Below are positions 26,121-33,912 of a DNA stretch of 35,517 bases, piece after piece. This DNA comes from Candidatus Omnitrophota bacterium (GTDB lineage: Bacteria; Hinthialibacterota; Hinthialibacteria; Hinthialibacterales; JAKPRU01). The notes beneath the pieces were generated by a model. That model had not been told where the DNA came from and made no database searches. It was given only the letters and a program-made list of their open reading frames with translations. Every line of letters begins with the position of its first letter. Position 1 is the stretch's first letter. Location: positions 1 to 35,517 of the forward strand of contig JAKPYU010000117.1 of the NCBI GenBank assembly GCA_029568995.1, in the 5' to 3' direction. Position numbers and translations under genes: made by a program.

Positions 26121-27403
26121 ATCCGTTGTTCTTCTGTGTTTCACTATCCATGATAGGTGCATCACCCATCACAGACGCGAACGAGGCATTGTCTCGTGGA
26201 GATTATGAGACGGCCATCCGGGAATATCGCCGTATCCTTGAAGGGGAACCGAAGTCCTATGAGGGGCGATTCGGATTATCTCGAGCGCTTTATTACACCG
26301 GAGAACATGGGGAAGCGGTTAAAGTATGCTCGTCGATTCTGCAGGATACTCCGAGCGATGCCGATACGCACCTCCTTCGGGGTCGCGCACTGGCCGCGCA
26401 GGGAAGTTATGAAGATGCGGAGAAGGACCTGCTCTTCGTGACAGAGAATTACCCGAAATATGGCGATGCCTGGTCGGCGCTCGGTGATGTCTATGTCTGG
26501 TCAAAACGACCGGAACGGGCGGTCCAGGCGTACACGAAACGGATGGAGCTGGAACCCGATAATCCCGATGCATACCTGGCCCGCGCAAAGGCTTACCGGG
26601 AGAACCGGCAGTTTTCGCTCACTCGTCAAGACCTGGCAGTTGCACGCTCCAAGGGAGGCGATGCGGATGAGATCGAGCGGATATCGAACGGATTGAACCG
26701 CGCACCGGACGCCTTGCCGTGGGAATTTGGTGTGAATTACTCCTATCAATCGTTCAGCGAAGACCGTGCGGATTGGCACGAGACGACGGCGTACGTCCAG
26801 CGGACATTTTCGCGCGGTTCCCTGGCGGTGGAATCCGTCCGGGTCCGCCGGTTCTCCTCGTGGGATGAGGCGGTGGCGCTGGACGGCTACCTCGATCTCT
26901 GGCCGAGTGCCTATATCAACTTGCGGGGGCAGGTCACTCCCGAAGCCGATGTGCTTTCTGATTCGGAATATGCCGTAGAGCTGTTCCAGGGATTCGGGGA
27001 CGGTTGGGAGATCTCCGGAAGATACAACTATCGAAATTACCCGGATAACAACCTTGATATCTATGGAATTTCGTTGGGCAAATACCTGGGAGACTGGTAT
27101 CTCCGCGCGCGAGCCTCTTTCCTGCCGGAAGACGACCACACCCTGGACTCTTATGGATTAACTGTTCGACGCTATTTGACTACTGCGGATGATTTTATCG
27201 AACTCAACGCCGGACGCGGCAAGGAGATGGTAACGATTGGTGCAGGTCCACGGATTGAGACCCATCGCACATATTCCTTTTCCTGCCGGTTACAGAAATT
27301 TGTCACCCCAAACTGGGGATTTACCCTGGGAGTGAATTACGACGATCAGGAGGAACTTCCCGTGGGGCGCGGCGTTTCAGCGGGAATTATCACCCGCTGG
27401 TAA
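26117..27403 (+). CDS. TPR and YaiO-type outer-membrane beta-barrel protein
   Basis: A 428-residue exported protein. The signal peptide (MNPLFFCVSLSMIGAS) is followed by about four to five TPR repeats (about 20-200) and a C-terminal beta-barrel domain (about 205-428) with alternating aromatic strands: WEFGVNYSYQSFSEDRADWHE, WEISGRYNYRNYPD and WGFTLGVNYDDQEE. It ends in W, as is common for outer-membrane strands. This matches the YaiO-type outer-membrane domain. By analogy with PgaA and BcsC, TPRs plus a barrel would carry a polymer across the periplasm and outer membrane. The ATG overlaps the synthase stop (ATGA) and has GGAGG seven bases upstream; this excludes the longer frame from 26027. 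It is the last gene of the plus-strand locus and is followed by two strong hairpins. Confidence 0.88.
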   Translation: MNPLFFCVSLSMIGASPITDANEALSRGDYETAIREYRRILEGEPKSYEGRFGLSRALYYTGEHGEAVKVCSSILQDTPSDADTHLLRGRALAAQGSYEDAEKDLLFVTENYPKYGDAWSALGDVYVWSKRPERAVQAYTKRMELEPDNPDAYLARAKAYRENRQFSLTRQDLAVARSKGGDADEIERISNGLNRAPDALPWEFGVNYSYQSFSEDRADWHETTAYVQRTFSRGSLAVESVRVRRFSSWDEAVALDGYLDLWPSAYINLRGQVTPEADVLSDSEYAVELFQGFGDGWEISGRYNYRNYPDNNLDIYGISLGKYLGDWYLRARASFLPEDDHTLDSYGLTVRRYLTTADDFIELNAGRGKEMVTIGAGPRIETHRTYSFSCRLQKFVTPNWGFTLGVNYDDQEELPVGRGVSAGIITRW

Positions 27404-27410
27404 AGGGGAG

Positions 27411-27458
27411 CGGGGGCGTCCCGCCCCCGACTTGGAGTGCGGGAGCGGCAGCTCCCGC
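27411..27458. terminator. Two strong hairpins between convergent genes
   Basis: CGGGGGCG and CGCCCCCG pair perfectly around a three-base loop (27411-27429), and GCGGGAGC pairs with GCTCCCGC around GGCA (27439-27458). They fill the 59-base gap between the YaiO-like gene and the convergent receiver-fusion gene. Neither has a T-run, so factor-independent termination is uncertain; they may be dispersed repeats put to that use. Confidence 0.45.
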
Positions 27459-27462
27459 CTTA

Positions 27463-29328
27463 TCACTTCTCCTCATACTTCTCCCGAAACCTCTGTTTCA
27501 GCAATTCCTTCTCCGCCGCCCATTTTCGTTTCACAACCTCTTCTTCGCTCACTTCCTCGGCCTGTTTGCTCTTCGCGGGTAGTTTGTCCACGGCGGAATA
27601 CCGTGCCGTGATCCGGCGGAGCAGTTCTTTGACATAGTTCGGGTTGGATTCGTTGATGTCGTGTTTCCGCAATTCGTCACACGCTTCCCGGTACAGGAAC
27701 GGAATCGACCTCTCGATGGCTTGAAGCCCATTCCCACTCAAAATCTCCTTGATGTGATTCCCCCTGGAATAGATGTCCGAAGGAGATTCCAACGTCGGCT
27801 CCAGGCGCAGAGAAGGAAATCGCGCCAATAGCGTGTTGAGCAGCAGGGGGCGCATCAAATCGGGAAGCCTTACCGATTCAAATCGGCGAGTCAGTTCTTC
27901 CAGCGAACAAGAGGCATATCCCTTCTCATCGAACACATCGATCGGATCCATGGAGTCCTTGATGCCGTAGCGATGTCTCTGTCCGTGGCCGATGAGCAGG
28001 GAAAACGTGCCGCATGGCTCGAGCTGCAGGAGTGGGACCACGGAGAGAGACCAGCGATTGACAAAATGCTTGAGATGAGGGCCATACGAACGTCCATCCA
28101 TCCAATAGTACAGGTCGGCGCGGTCCTCGCTGCTGGCTTGGTTTTCCGAGAGAGAAGAGGTAACAGACAGGTTTGTATCCGGTGCAGCAGGGCACGGCAA
28201 AAGTCGCAACGAGCCGAAAAGTACCGCCTTCGGGATTTGCTGCCAACTTGCATAGCCCTGTACTTCCCGGACATGGAGAAGCATCCGTTCTTTCCTGGGC
28301 CAGGAGCTACCGGATTGCTCCAGGATGGAAAGAATATTGAATGCGGACAGGAACAGGCAGGTCTCGAGCGTGAGACCGCTGAAACTGCACAGGTATCCGG
28401 GAAGCTCGTTACATTCCATATCGACATTCAGGGGATACTGATTGGGCAAGGATGTCGGGGTCTCGGTATGTTTCGTGTCGTACACCGTATAGGGGCGACC
28501 GTCGGGTGCTAATCCGGGCGGCAGGGATTCCAGTTCCGCTGGGGTGTAATGCCGAATGGCGAAAGTCATGGACTCCATGCGGCTGACACTGGGCTTCGGT
28601 TCCAGGATCAGCTCAAAAATACCGCCGGTCATTCCCTGGTTGTACAGAATTCCGGGGATCTCTTTGAACCCTTCAATTCTCTTGAACAATCCCATAAAGA
28701 AATTGGGATGGCGCAGGATCTCCCGGTACGTGCTCTTGACCTCGCCTTCCTCGCGGGATGCGCTGAGTGGGTGATAGAAGAAAACACCTCCGTAGTCATT
28801 TGCGTGCAGACCGCCTGTGATATACACCTTCGCCACTCCCGGCAACCCATCGGCAACCACTTTCACTGCCTGATCGGTTTCGACCGTGGATTCCTCAACG
28901 AAAGAAGGTTGCTTCATGGAAGGCATGGGAAGTCCGGCCGCACGATTGACTACCGACAACAGGTGACCGGGGTCCAGGAACCGCTTTGCGATGTAGCCTT
29001 TCGCACCCAGGCTGATCGCCGTATGCACGGATTCGCTGGTGTTATCGGCTGTCAGCATGATGATGCAGAGTTTCGGATCGATTTCGCGGAGGACCGGCAG
29101 AATCGTCAGTCCGTTTCCCTGAGGCATCCGGATATCCAGAATCAGGACATCCGGATGTTTTTCGACAACCTGCACGATGGTCTCTACCCCGGTTTGGGCC
29201 TCTCCGCAGACATGGTAGCCGTTGCGCTCGAAAAGCGTCTTGAGCATCAGCAACGTATCGGGGTCATCATCGCTCAGCAGAATGCGGGGGATGGGAGGGG
29301 GCGTTTTGGGAGTTGTCTGGTCGTTCAT
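27463..29328 (-). CDS. Receiver domain fused to large unrecognised C-terminal domain
   Basis: A 621-residue protein. Residues about 13-135 form a receiver with pocket DDD (20-22), phosphorylation site Asp65 (LILDIRMPQGNG) and Lys in YIAKRF. The remaining 480 residues match no domain I recognise. They start at LPGVAKVYITGGLHANDYGG, contain many conserved-looking aromatic, Pro and Gly residues (FKEIPGILYNQG, LPGYLCSFSGLTLETCLFLS, YYWMDGRSYGPH), and end in a Lys/Glu-rich helix (KQRFREKYEEK). The mix suggests a globular enzyme or binding domain, not a helix-turn-helix. The start at 29328 lacks a clear ribosome site; an in-frame GTG at 29352 is less likely. It lies 145 bases downstream of hflC on the same strand, with a repeat-filled gap, and converges on the exopolysaccharide locus. 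Confidence 0.85.
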   Translation of the reverse strand: MNDQTTPKTPPPIPRILLSDDDPDTLLMLKTLFERNGYHVCGEAQTGVETIVQVVEKHPDVLILDIRMPQGNGLTILPVLREIDPKLCIIMLTADNTSESVHTAISLGAKGYIAKRFLDPGHLLSVVNRAAGLPMPSMKQPSFVEESTVETDQAVKVVADGLPGVAKVYITGGLHANDYGGVFFYHPLSASREEGEVKSTYREILRHPNFFMGLFKRIEGFKEIPGILYNQGMTGGIFELILEPKPSVSRMESMTFAIRHYTPAELESLPPGLAPDGRPYTVYDTKHTETPTSLPNQYPLNVDMECNELPGYLCSFSGLTLETCLFLSAFNILSILEQSGSSWPRKERMLLHVREVQGYASWQQIPKAVLFGSLRLLPCPAAPDTNLSVTSSLSENQASSEDRADLYYWMDGRSYGPHLKHFVNRWSLSVVPLLQLEPCGTFSLLIGHGQRHRYGIKDSMDPIDVFDEKGYASCSLEELTRRFESVRLPDLMRPLLLNTLLARFPSLRLEPTLESPSDIYSRGNHIKEILSGNGLQAIERSIPFLYREACDELRKHDINESNPNYVKELLRRITARYSAVDKLPAKSKQAEEVSEEEVVKRKWAAEKELLKQRFREKYEEK

Positions 29329-29342
29329 GGCATTAGGCTGCA

Positions 29343-29408
29343 GGGCAACCACGGCGGGTTGCCCCTACGAGCCGTGTTTCCTGTAGGGGCAGGCCCCTGT
29401 GCCTGCCC
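29343..29408. repeat. Pair of GCCCCTAC-type hairpins upstream of the receiver-fusion gene
   Basis: GGGCAACC and GGTTGCCC pair around six bases, followed by CCTAC (29343-29369). GTAGGGGCAGG then pairs with CCTGCCC across CCCCTGTG (29384-29408). The stems differ but both carry the shared GCCCCTAC or GTAGGGGC end also seen at 9024-9052 and 33881-33906. Confidence 0.6.
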
Positions 29409-29417
29409 AATAGGTCT

Positions 29418-29456
29418 TCTCCCTCTCCCTCCGGGAGAGGGTCGGGGTGAGGGAAA
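29418..29456 (-). repeat. Dispersed CCCTCACCCC hairpin repeat, copy 3
   Basis: The reverse complement matches the 39-base element at 3381-3419 with two mismatches, including the CTCTCCCG-GGAGAG core. It lies just after the hflC stop on the minus strand. Confidence 0.8.
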
Positions 29457-29473
29457 TCCCACGCAATCTATAT

Positions 29474-30538
29474 CTATTCGAACGACTCAATCCGGCTGAA
29501 CAGGTGATTCCGGGTAGTCAGAACAAATGTAGTCTGCTCGTCGGCGGCCTTTTTCAACGCCTCGAGAGATCGAGTAAATTCATAGAATTCGGGGTCGCTC
29601 TGGTAGCCGAGAATCTGCCGTTCCTCTTTCGTTTCCGGATCGGTCTCCACGAATCCCTGGGCATAGATTTTGAGGGCCTCAGCTTCCCCTTCTCCCTCGA
29701 TAACCCGTGCCTTGCGAAAGGCGTCGGCCTGTGTGATTCGGACTTCTTTGTCCGTCTCCGCCTTAATCTGTGTTTGTTTGGCTTTGCCTTCCTCTTCGTA
29801 TTTCATGGCGATTCGCTGCCGTTCGGCTTTCATGCGGTTATAGACTTCTTGCATGTTCTCCTCAGGCAATTCCGCGCGCTGCAAACGGACATCGATTACC
29901 AGAACCCCGAACTCGCGCGCAAGCGGCTGGCACTGTTCGGTGACTTGTTTCATGATTTCTTCACGACCTCCCGATATGGAGGTCACGGTGTTGCTGAGTG
30001 GGAGTTCCATCTCACGTTCCAGGATACGGTTGGAAGTTCGAATCACTGCCTGGTAATCCCGTCGGCCCAGCTCTCTGCGAAGAACCGAGTAGATGATGTC
30101 TTCCAGGCGGGTCTGGGCTTCCTGTTCCGTGCGGACATTCTGCATAAACCGAAGGGGATTCATGATCCGCCATCGCGCGAAGTTGTCCACAAAGAGGGTC
30201 CGCTTGTCGCCCGTGGTGATGGGATGGGGATCGGATTCATATTCCAGCAACCGATTATCAAAACGAGTCGCCTGTTGAAGGAAGGGGATCTTGAATGCAA
30301 GCCCGGCACCGAAACTGACGCTCACACTCAAATTGGATTTCCGGTTGGCTTCTTCGATTTCCGTACGGAGCATCTGCCTCTCTTCCTCATCGCGCGCCCC
30401 TGAAATCACCCGGACGGGTCGGCCCCATTGGGTGATCACGATCTGATCTCGTTCGGTGACGATGAACAGGCAGCTGCCCACGACAACCGCGATCACCACC
30501 AAACCGATAACGAGAGTTATTCTCTGGATTTGATTCAC
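29474..30538 (-). CDS. hflC: HflC-like SPFH membrane protein
   Basis: HflC forms, with HflK, a large membrane cage around the FtsH protease and controls its access to membrane substrates. The 354-residue product starts with one helix (ITLVIGLVVIAVVVGSCLFIV), then an SPFH/Band 7 domain (VTERDQIVITQWGRPVRVI, FVDNFARWRIMNP, RTSNRILEREM), a long charged coiled coil (AERQRIAMKYEEEGKAKQTQIKAETDKE) and a C-terminal helix. The motif GEGEAEALKIYA is typical of HflC. The start is a GTG four bases after the hflK stop, with AGAGGTGA upstream. An unusually long insertion of charged residues (GARDEEERQMLRTEIEEANRKS) lies after the first strand. FtsH is not encoded in the window. Confidence 0.92.
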   Translation of the reverse strand: MNQIQRITLVIGLVVIAVVVGSCLFIVTERDQIVITQWGRPVRVISGARDEEERQMLRTEIEEANRKSNLSVSVSFGAGLAFKIPFLQQATRFDNRLLEYESDPHPITTGDKRTLFVDNFARWRIMNPLRFMQNVRTEQEAQTRLEDIIYSVLRRELGRRDYQAVIRTSNRILEREMELPLSNTVTSISGGREEIMKQVTEQCQPLAREFGVLVIDVRLQRAELPEENMQEVYNRMKAERQRIAMKYEEEGKAKQTQIKAETDKEVRITQADAFRKARVIEGEGEAEALKIYAQGFVETDPETKEERQILGYQSDPEFYEFTRSLEALKKAADEQTTFVLTTRNHLFSRIESFE

Positions 30539-30542
30539 AACA

Positions 30543-31592
30543 TCACCTCTGTTCGGTTCCCGTGGTTTGATTTGCCGGTTGCAGTGGTGGCTCGGCGACC
30601 GGATTACGCGTACCTGCCCCTCTCAACTCCTGAAGATTCAGCAGTTTAAAAATATCCTGATCCGCGCCGAGAATGATCTTCTCCTTTCCGGGCAGGATCT
30701 CTTCTATGGTTTCCAGATACAAGCGTGTCCTGGTGACCTCTTTGGCCGCCTGGTATTCACGCAGAATCCGGTCGAATTTCTCCACCTCACCTTTGGCCTC
30801 AATAATCCGCTGCTCTTTTTTTGCCTCGGCCTCATTGATGGTCTTTGCGACGGTTCCCTGGACCTTGGCCAGTTCGCTGTTTTTGTAGCCTTCGGCTTCA
30901 TTGATATACCGCTCGAAGGACTGACGTGCATTCTCGACCTCGCGGAAGGCTCCGGCGACCTGTTCGGGCGGGGAGACATCCTGCAACTGAACAGTCACAA
31001 TGGAAACGCCGAGACCGTACAAATCGGCCAACTCCTGGAGTTTCTGGAAGATCTCGGTCTCGATAGCGGCTTTATCGCGGGTCAGCGGAGCATCGATTTC
31101 GTAATCCCCCACAACCTGGCGTGTGGCGGCTTCGGCCAGATTCTTCAGGGTTGAGTCCGGGTTGCGGACATCGAACCGGTACCGGAATGCGTCCGAAACG
31201 CGGTACTGAACCGCCATTCCGATCAGCACCACGTTCTGATCGCCGGTCAGCATGACCTGCTCGTTAGGAACTCCCTTGGTCTCTGTGCGGAGATCCATTT
31301 GTGTCGATCTGTATCCCAGTTCCAGGCGTTTGATCTCTGTGACCCGTTCCAGCTCGACCGACTCGATGGGCCAGGGCCAGCGGAAATGAATCCCCGGACC
31401 GGCGGATCGCACATACCGACCGAACCGAAGAACCAATCCCTGTTCTTCGGTTCCAACCGTAAACCACGGTCGCCCGGAAACGATCACAATCAGAATCACG
31501 ATCCCCAGGAGCACATAGAGAAACCGCTTCGCCCCCGGAGATCCCGGTCGCAACACAATCGTGCCGTCTTTGTCCGTAAACCAGTCTTTCAT
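30543..31592 (-). CDS. hflK: HflK-like SPFH membrane protein
   Basis: HflK is the partner of HflC in the FtsH-associated cage. The 349-residue product has an N-terminal cytoplasmic stretch (MKDWFTDKDGTI), one helix (RFLYVLLGIVILIVIVSG), then the SPFH domain (TVGTEEQGLVLRFGRYVRSAGPGIHFRWPWPIESV) and a helical stalk (SFERYINEAEGYKNSELAKVQGT). The phrase LVLRFGRYV--AGPGIHFRWPWPIE identifies HflK. The ATG at 31592 has AGGTGAGG six bases upstream, which overlaps the yicC stop; a GTG at 31604 is less likely. It sits between yicC and hflC with only short gaps, so the three form one operon. The C-terminal tail is Pro/Gln-rich, as in other HflK proteins. Confidence 0.93.
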   Translation of the reverse strand: MKDWFTDKDGTIVLRPGSPGAKRFLYVLLGIVILIVIVSGRPWFTVGTEEQGLVLRFGRYVRSAGPGIHFRWPWPIESVELERVTEIKRLELGYRSTQMDLRTETKGVPNEQVMLTGDQNVVLIGMAVQYRVSDAFRYRFDVRNPDSTLKNLAEAATRQVVGDYEIDAPLTRDKAAIETEIFQKLQELADLYGLGVSIVTVQLQDVSPPEQVAGAFREVENARQSFERYINEAEGYKNSELAKVQGTVAKTINEAEAKKEQRIIEAKGEVEKFDRILREYQAAKEVTRTRLYLETIEEILPGKEKIILGADQDIFKLLNLQELRGAGTRNPVAEPPLQPANQTTGTEQR

Positions 31593-31604
31593 AGAATGCC
31601 TCAC

Positions 31605-32504
31605 CTACTCCACATTCTGAACCTGTTCGCGCAGACGGTCAATCTGGCCCTTCAAATGAAGCACCCGTTCGACCACTTCCATGGACGAGCTCTTGGCTCC
31701 TGCCGTATTCGCTTCGCGGAACATCTCCTGGCAGAGGAAATCCATCCGCCGTCCCACCGCCGTGTAGTTCTCCGTATCGGCCGTATTCTCATCCAGGAGC
31801 GCATGAAACTGGCCGACGTGACTCAGAAGGCGCACGCATTCCTCCTGGATATCGGACCGATCCGCATAGAACGCAAGTTCCTGGACCATGCGGCTTTCGT
31901 CCAGCTCGACACGATCCAGCCATTCCTTGATGCGGTCTGAGATCTTCTGACGATACTCAGTCAGGACCTGCTCCCGACAGCCCAGGATTTCACGGGTCAG
32001 CCGCTCAATCTCCTCGATTCCGTGAAGCAGTTCCTTCGCCAGGTTCGCGCCCTCACGGATCTTCATTTCCATCAGCCCGGCAAGCCCCGTTTCCACCACG
32101 CCGTGCAGTGTCTCCCAGGCATCATCCGCCGAGATCACCTGTTCATCAATCTCAAAGACTCCAGGAAGGTTCAGAAGGAACTCCAGGCGCACCGTGCCCA
32201 TGTCGGGCAACTGATGCTGCAGCGAGTTGATGCAATCCAGGTATCGCTGGGCCAGGCCGGGATTCGCCTGGACTGCCATATCGCCGTTCTTCTGAGTATC
32301 GCCTCTCAGAAAAAGCTCGATTCGCCCACGGGAGATCTTCTTCTGCACAAGCTCCCGCACCGGAACCTCCAGCATGGAAAGCGAACGGGAAGAGTGATAG
32401 TGGATGTCGAATCCACGGTGGTTCAGGGATTTGATTTCAAAATGATAATGACCGGAGTTGATATCCTGGTGAACTCCGGCATACCCGGTCATGCTTCGAA
32501 TCAT
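31605..32504 (-). CDS. yicC: YicC/YloC-family endoribonuclease
   Basis: YicC-family proteins are RNA-binding endoribonucleases (Escherichia coli YicC acts in small-RNA turnover). The 299-residue product has the invariant start MIRSMTGYAG, the YicC N-terminal domain (EIKSLNHRGFDIHYHSSRSL, ISRGRIELFLRG) and the C-terminal DUF1732-type end (FLCQEMFREANTAGAKS, LKGQIDRLREQVQNVE). Length and both ends are normal. I chose the ATG at 32504 because it begins the conserved MIRSMTGY; a TTG at 32522 would add six residues. In many bacteria yicC precedes gmk and rpoZ; here it heads a yicC-hflK-hflC group instead. The gene is preceded by the repeat-rich gap up to 32946. Confidence 0.94.
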   Translation of the reverse strand: MIRSMTGYAGVHQDINSGHYHFEIKSLNHRGFDIHYHSSRSLSMLEVPVRELVQKKISRGRIELFLRGDTQKNGDMAVQANPGLAQRYLDCINSLQHQLPDMGTVRLEFLLNLPGVFEIDEQVISADDAWETLHGVVETGLAGLMEMKIREGANLAKELLHGIEEIERLTREILGCREQVLTEYRQKISDRIKEWLDRVELDESRMVQELAFYADRSDIQEECVRLLSHVGQFHALLDENTADTENYTAVGRRMDFLCQEMFREANTAGAKSSSMEVVERVLHLKGQIDRLREQVQNVE

Positions 32505-32639
32505 GTTGTTTTGTGTCTCCAAATCGACAAAGTGTCTCTCAGTCGTATCCGATCACGGAAGACTCATTTACAGGGGCGCTGAGAAAGCGTCCTTGCATCC
32601 GTCATCGCCAGCCTCCCTCCGGCGGAGCCGTGCCCCGTC

Positions 32640-32808
32640 CCGTCATCGCGAGGAGCAGCCCGGAGTCTGCGTAGGGCCGCGACGTGGCGATCTCAGACCT
32701 TGCAGAGATTCCTCACATTCGTTCGGAATGACAATAGGCCTGTCATTTCGACCGAAGGGAGAAATCTCATCCAAGCGCCCAGCATTTCCTATCAGTTCGC
32801 GATGACGG
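32640..32808. repeat. MITE-like element with 12-base terminal inverted repeats
   Basis: The element is bounded by CCGTCATCGCGA (32640-32651) and its exact reverse complement TCGCGATGACGG (32797-32808). It contains a smaller inverted repeat, AATGACA and TGTCATT, around 32730-32750. It has no coding capacity. Its left 55 bases recur at 1220-1274 in reverse orientation with two mismatches. No target-site duplication was seen. It could be a miniature inverted-repeat transposon or a large REP-type element. Confidence 0.6.
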
Positions 32809-32866
32809 AGCAGGAACTGTACTGTCTTCTTAGCCCTGCCCGTGCGCCGGCGCGGACGAGAATACC

Positions 32867-32895
32867 TTGACGGACAGAGTAGCGTAGCATATTTT
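32867..32895 (+). promoter_or_regulatory. Sigma-70-like promoter of the phosphorylase gene
   Basis: TTGACG (32867-32872) is followed after exactly 17 bases by TATTTT (32890-32895). Transcription would begin near 32902, about 45 bases before the ATG at 32947. Confidence 0.55.
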
Positions 32896-32946
32896 TGATT
32901 TTTCGCCATTGCCCGGCGGATTTTACAGAAAGGCGGTTCGAATCGC

Positions 32947-33804
32947 ATGACAGCGAGAATCGGCGTGATCGGTGGTTCGGGAGTGTATGATTTCGAGGGC
33001 GTGGAGTACCGGGATGAGGTCTGTCCCGATACGCCTTACGGAAAGCCTTCGGATTCCATCCGGCTGGGAACTTATGCGGGAAGGGAACTGGCCTTTCTGC
33101 CGCGTCATGGACGCACCCATCGGTTCAATCCGACCAACGTTCCCTATGCCGCCAACATTTACGCGCTGAAAACGTTGGGGGTGGAGTGGATCATCGCGCT
33201 GAACGCCGTCGGAAGCCTGCGGATTGAGCTGGCCCCGCTGCACCTGGTGATCCCCGACCAGCTGATCGACCGGACACGAAGCCGGGTGAACACCCTGTTC
33301 GATCCCATCGCCGTGCATGTGGGATTCGCCGACCCGTTCTGCAATTCGCTTCGGCATGTGCTGATCCGCGCGGCGAAGGAATGCGCACTGACCGTGCATG
33401 AAAAGGGCACCTATGTCTGCATGGAGGGACCCCTCTTCTCCACCAAGGCGGAATCGCATTTGTATCGCAGCTGGGGCGCGGACCTGATCGGCATGACCGC
33501 GCTGCCGGAAGCGAAACTCGCGCGCGAGGCGGAGATCTGCTACGCCGGTATCGCCTCGGTGACGGATTATGATTGCTGGCATGAAGAAGAGGAGACTGTC
33601 GATATCCAGATGGTAATCCGCAACCTGCTCAAGAATGCGGAGAACGTGAAGAAGGTGGTGTTGAAAGCGATCCCTCTCGTTCCACAGTCGCGGGATGGCG
33701 ACCCGTGCGCATCCGCGCTTGCCACGGCGGTGATCTCAAAACCCGCCGATTTCCCGCCCGATAAACGGGAAGCCTTCCAGTTTCTGACGAAAAAATACCG
33801 GTAA
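32947..33804 (+). CDS. mtnP: S-methyl-5'-thioadenosine phosphorylase
   Basis: The enzyme splits 5'-methylthioadenosine, a by-product of polyamine and other S-adenosylmethionine reactions, with phosphate to adenine and methylthioribose 1-phosphate for methionine salvage. The 285-residue product has the PNP/MTAP family motifs: IGVIGGSGVYDF near the N-terminus (phosphate site), FLPRHGRTHRFNPTNVPYAANIYALKTLGV, EGPLFSTKAES (MEGPLFST substrate site), MTALPEAKLAREAEICYAGIASVTDYDCW (the MTAP form of the MT-PE-LARE segment). The Asp of TDYDCW favours an adenine substrate over inosine. The ATG at 32947 has AGGCGG ten bases upstream. No other salvage gene lies nearby. The family is certain; MTA over other 6-aminopurine nucleosides is likely. 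Confidence 0.94.
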   Translation: MTARIGVIGGSGVYDFEGVEYRDEVCPDTPYGKPSDSIRLGTYAGRELAFLPRHGRTHRFNPTNVPYAANIYALKTLGVEWIIALNAVGSLRIELAPLHLVIPDQLIDRTRSRVNTLFDPIAVHVGFADPFCNSLRHVLIRAAKECALTVHEKGTYVCMEGPLFSTKAESHLYRSWGADLIGMTALPEAKLAREAEICYAGIASVTDYDCWHEEEETVDIQMVIRNLLKNAENVKKVVLKAIPLVPQSRDGDPCASALATAVISKPADFPPDKREAFQFLTKKYR

Positions 33805-33814
33805 ATACGTGGCG

Positions 33815-33829
33815 CGGGCGTCTCGCCCG
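33815..33829. terminator. Hairpin after the phosphorylase gene
   Basis: CGGGCG and CGCCCG pair perfectly around TCT, ten bases after the stop codon. The loop and stem resemble the hairpin at 27411-27429 (CGGGGGCG-TCC-CGCCCCCG), which also follows a gene. No T-run is present. Confidence 0.35.
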
Positions 33830-33837
33830 TGGTCAAT

Positions 33838-33878
33838 CGTCATTCCGTCGCAGGCCGGAATCCAGGAAAGGCGGCAGC
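33838..33878 (+). repeat. Dispersed CGTCATTCC hairpin repeat, copy 2
   Basis: This matches 3428-3468 with about five differences over 41 bases. It is followed by a GTCCGCCC hairpin. Confidence 0.65.
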
Positions 33879-33880
33879 AA

Positions 33881-33906
33881 GGGCGGACAGCCGTCCGCCC
33901 CTACGG
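33881..33906. repeat. GCCCCTAC-type hairpin repeat, copy at 33.9 kb
   Basis: GGGCGGAC and GTCCGCCC pair perfectly around AGCC, followed by CCTACGG. It shares the GCCCCTAC end with hairpins at 9024-9052 and 29343-29408. Confidence 0.6.
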
Positions 33907-33912
33907 TCGTTC

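Larger units (their letters stand above)
32505..32946. other. 442-base divergent intergenic region with MITE-like element
   Basis: No gene is visible between yicC and the phosphorylase gene. The left part holds leader sequence for yicC, where no promoter stood out by eye. The middle holds the 169-base repeat element at 32640-32808. The right part carries the promoter candidate for the phosphorylase gene. Confidence 0.6.
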
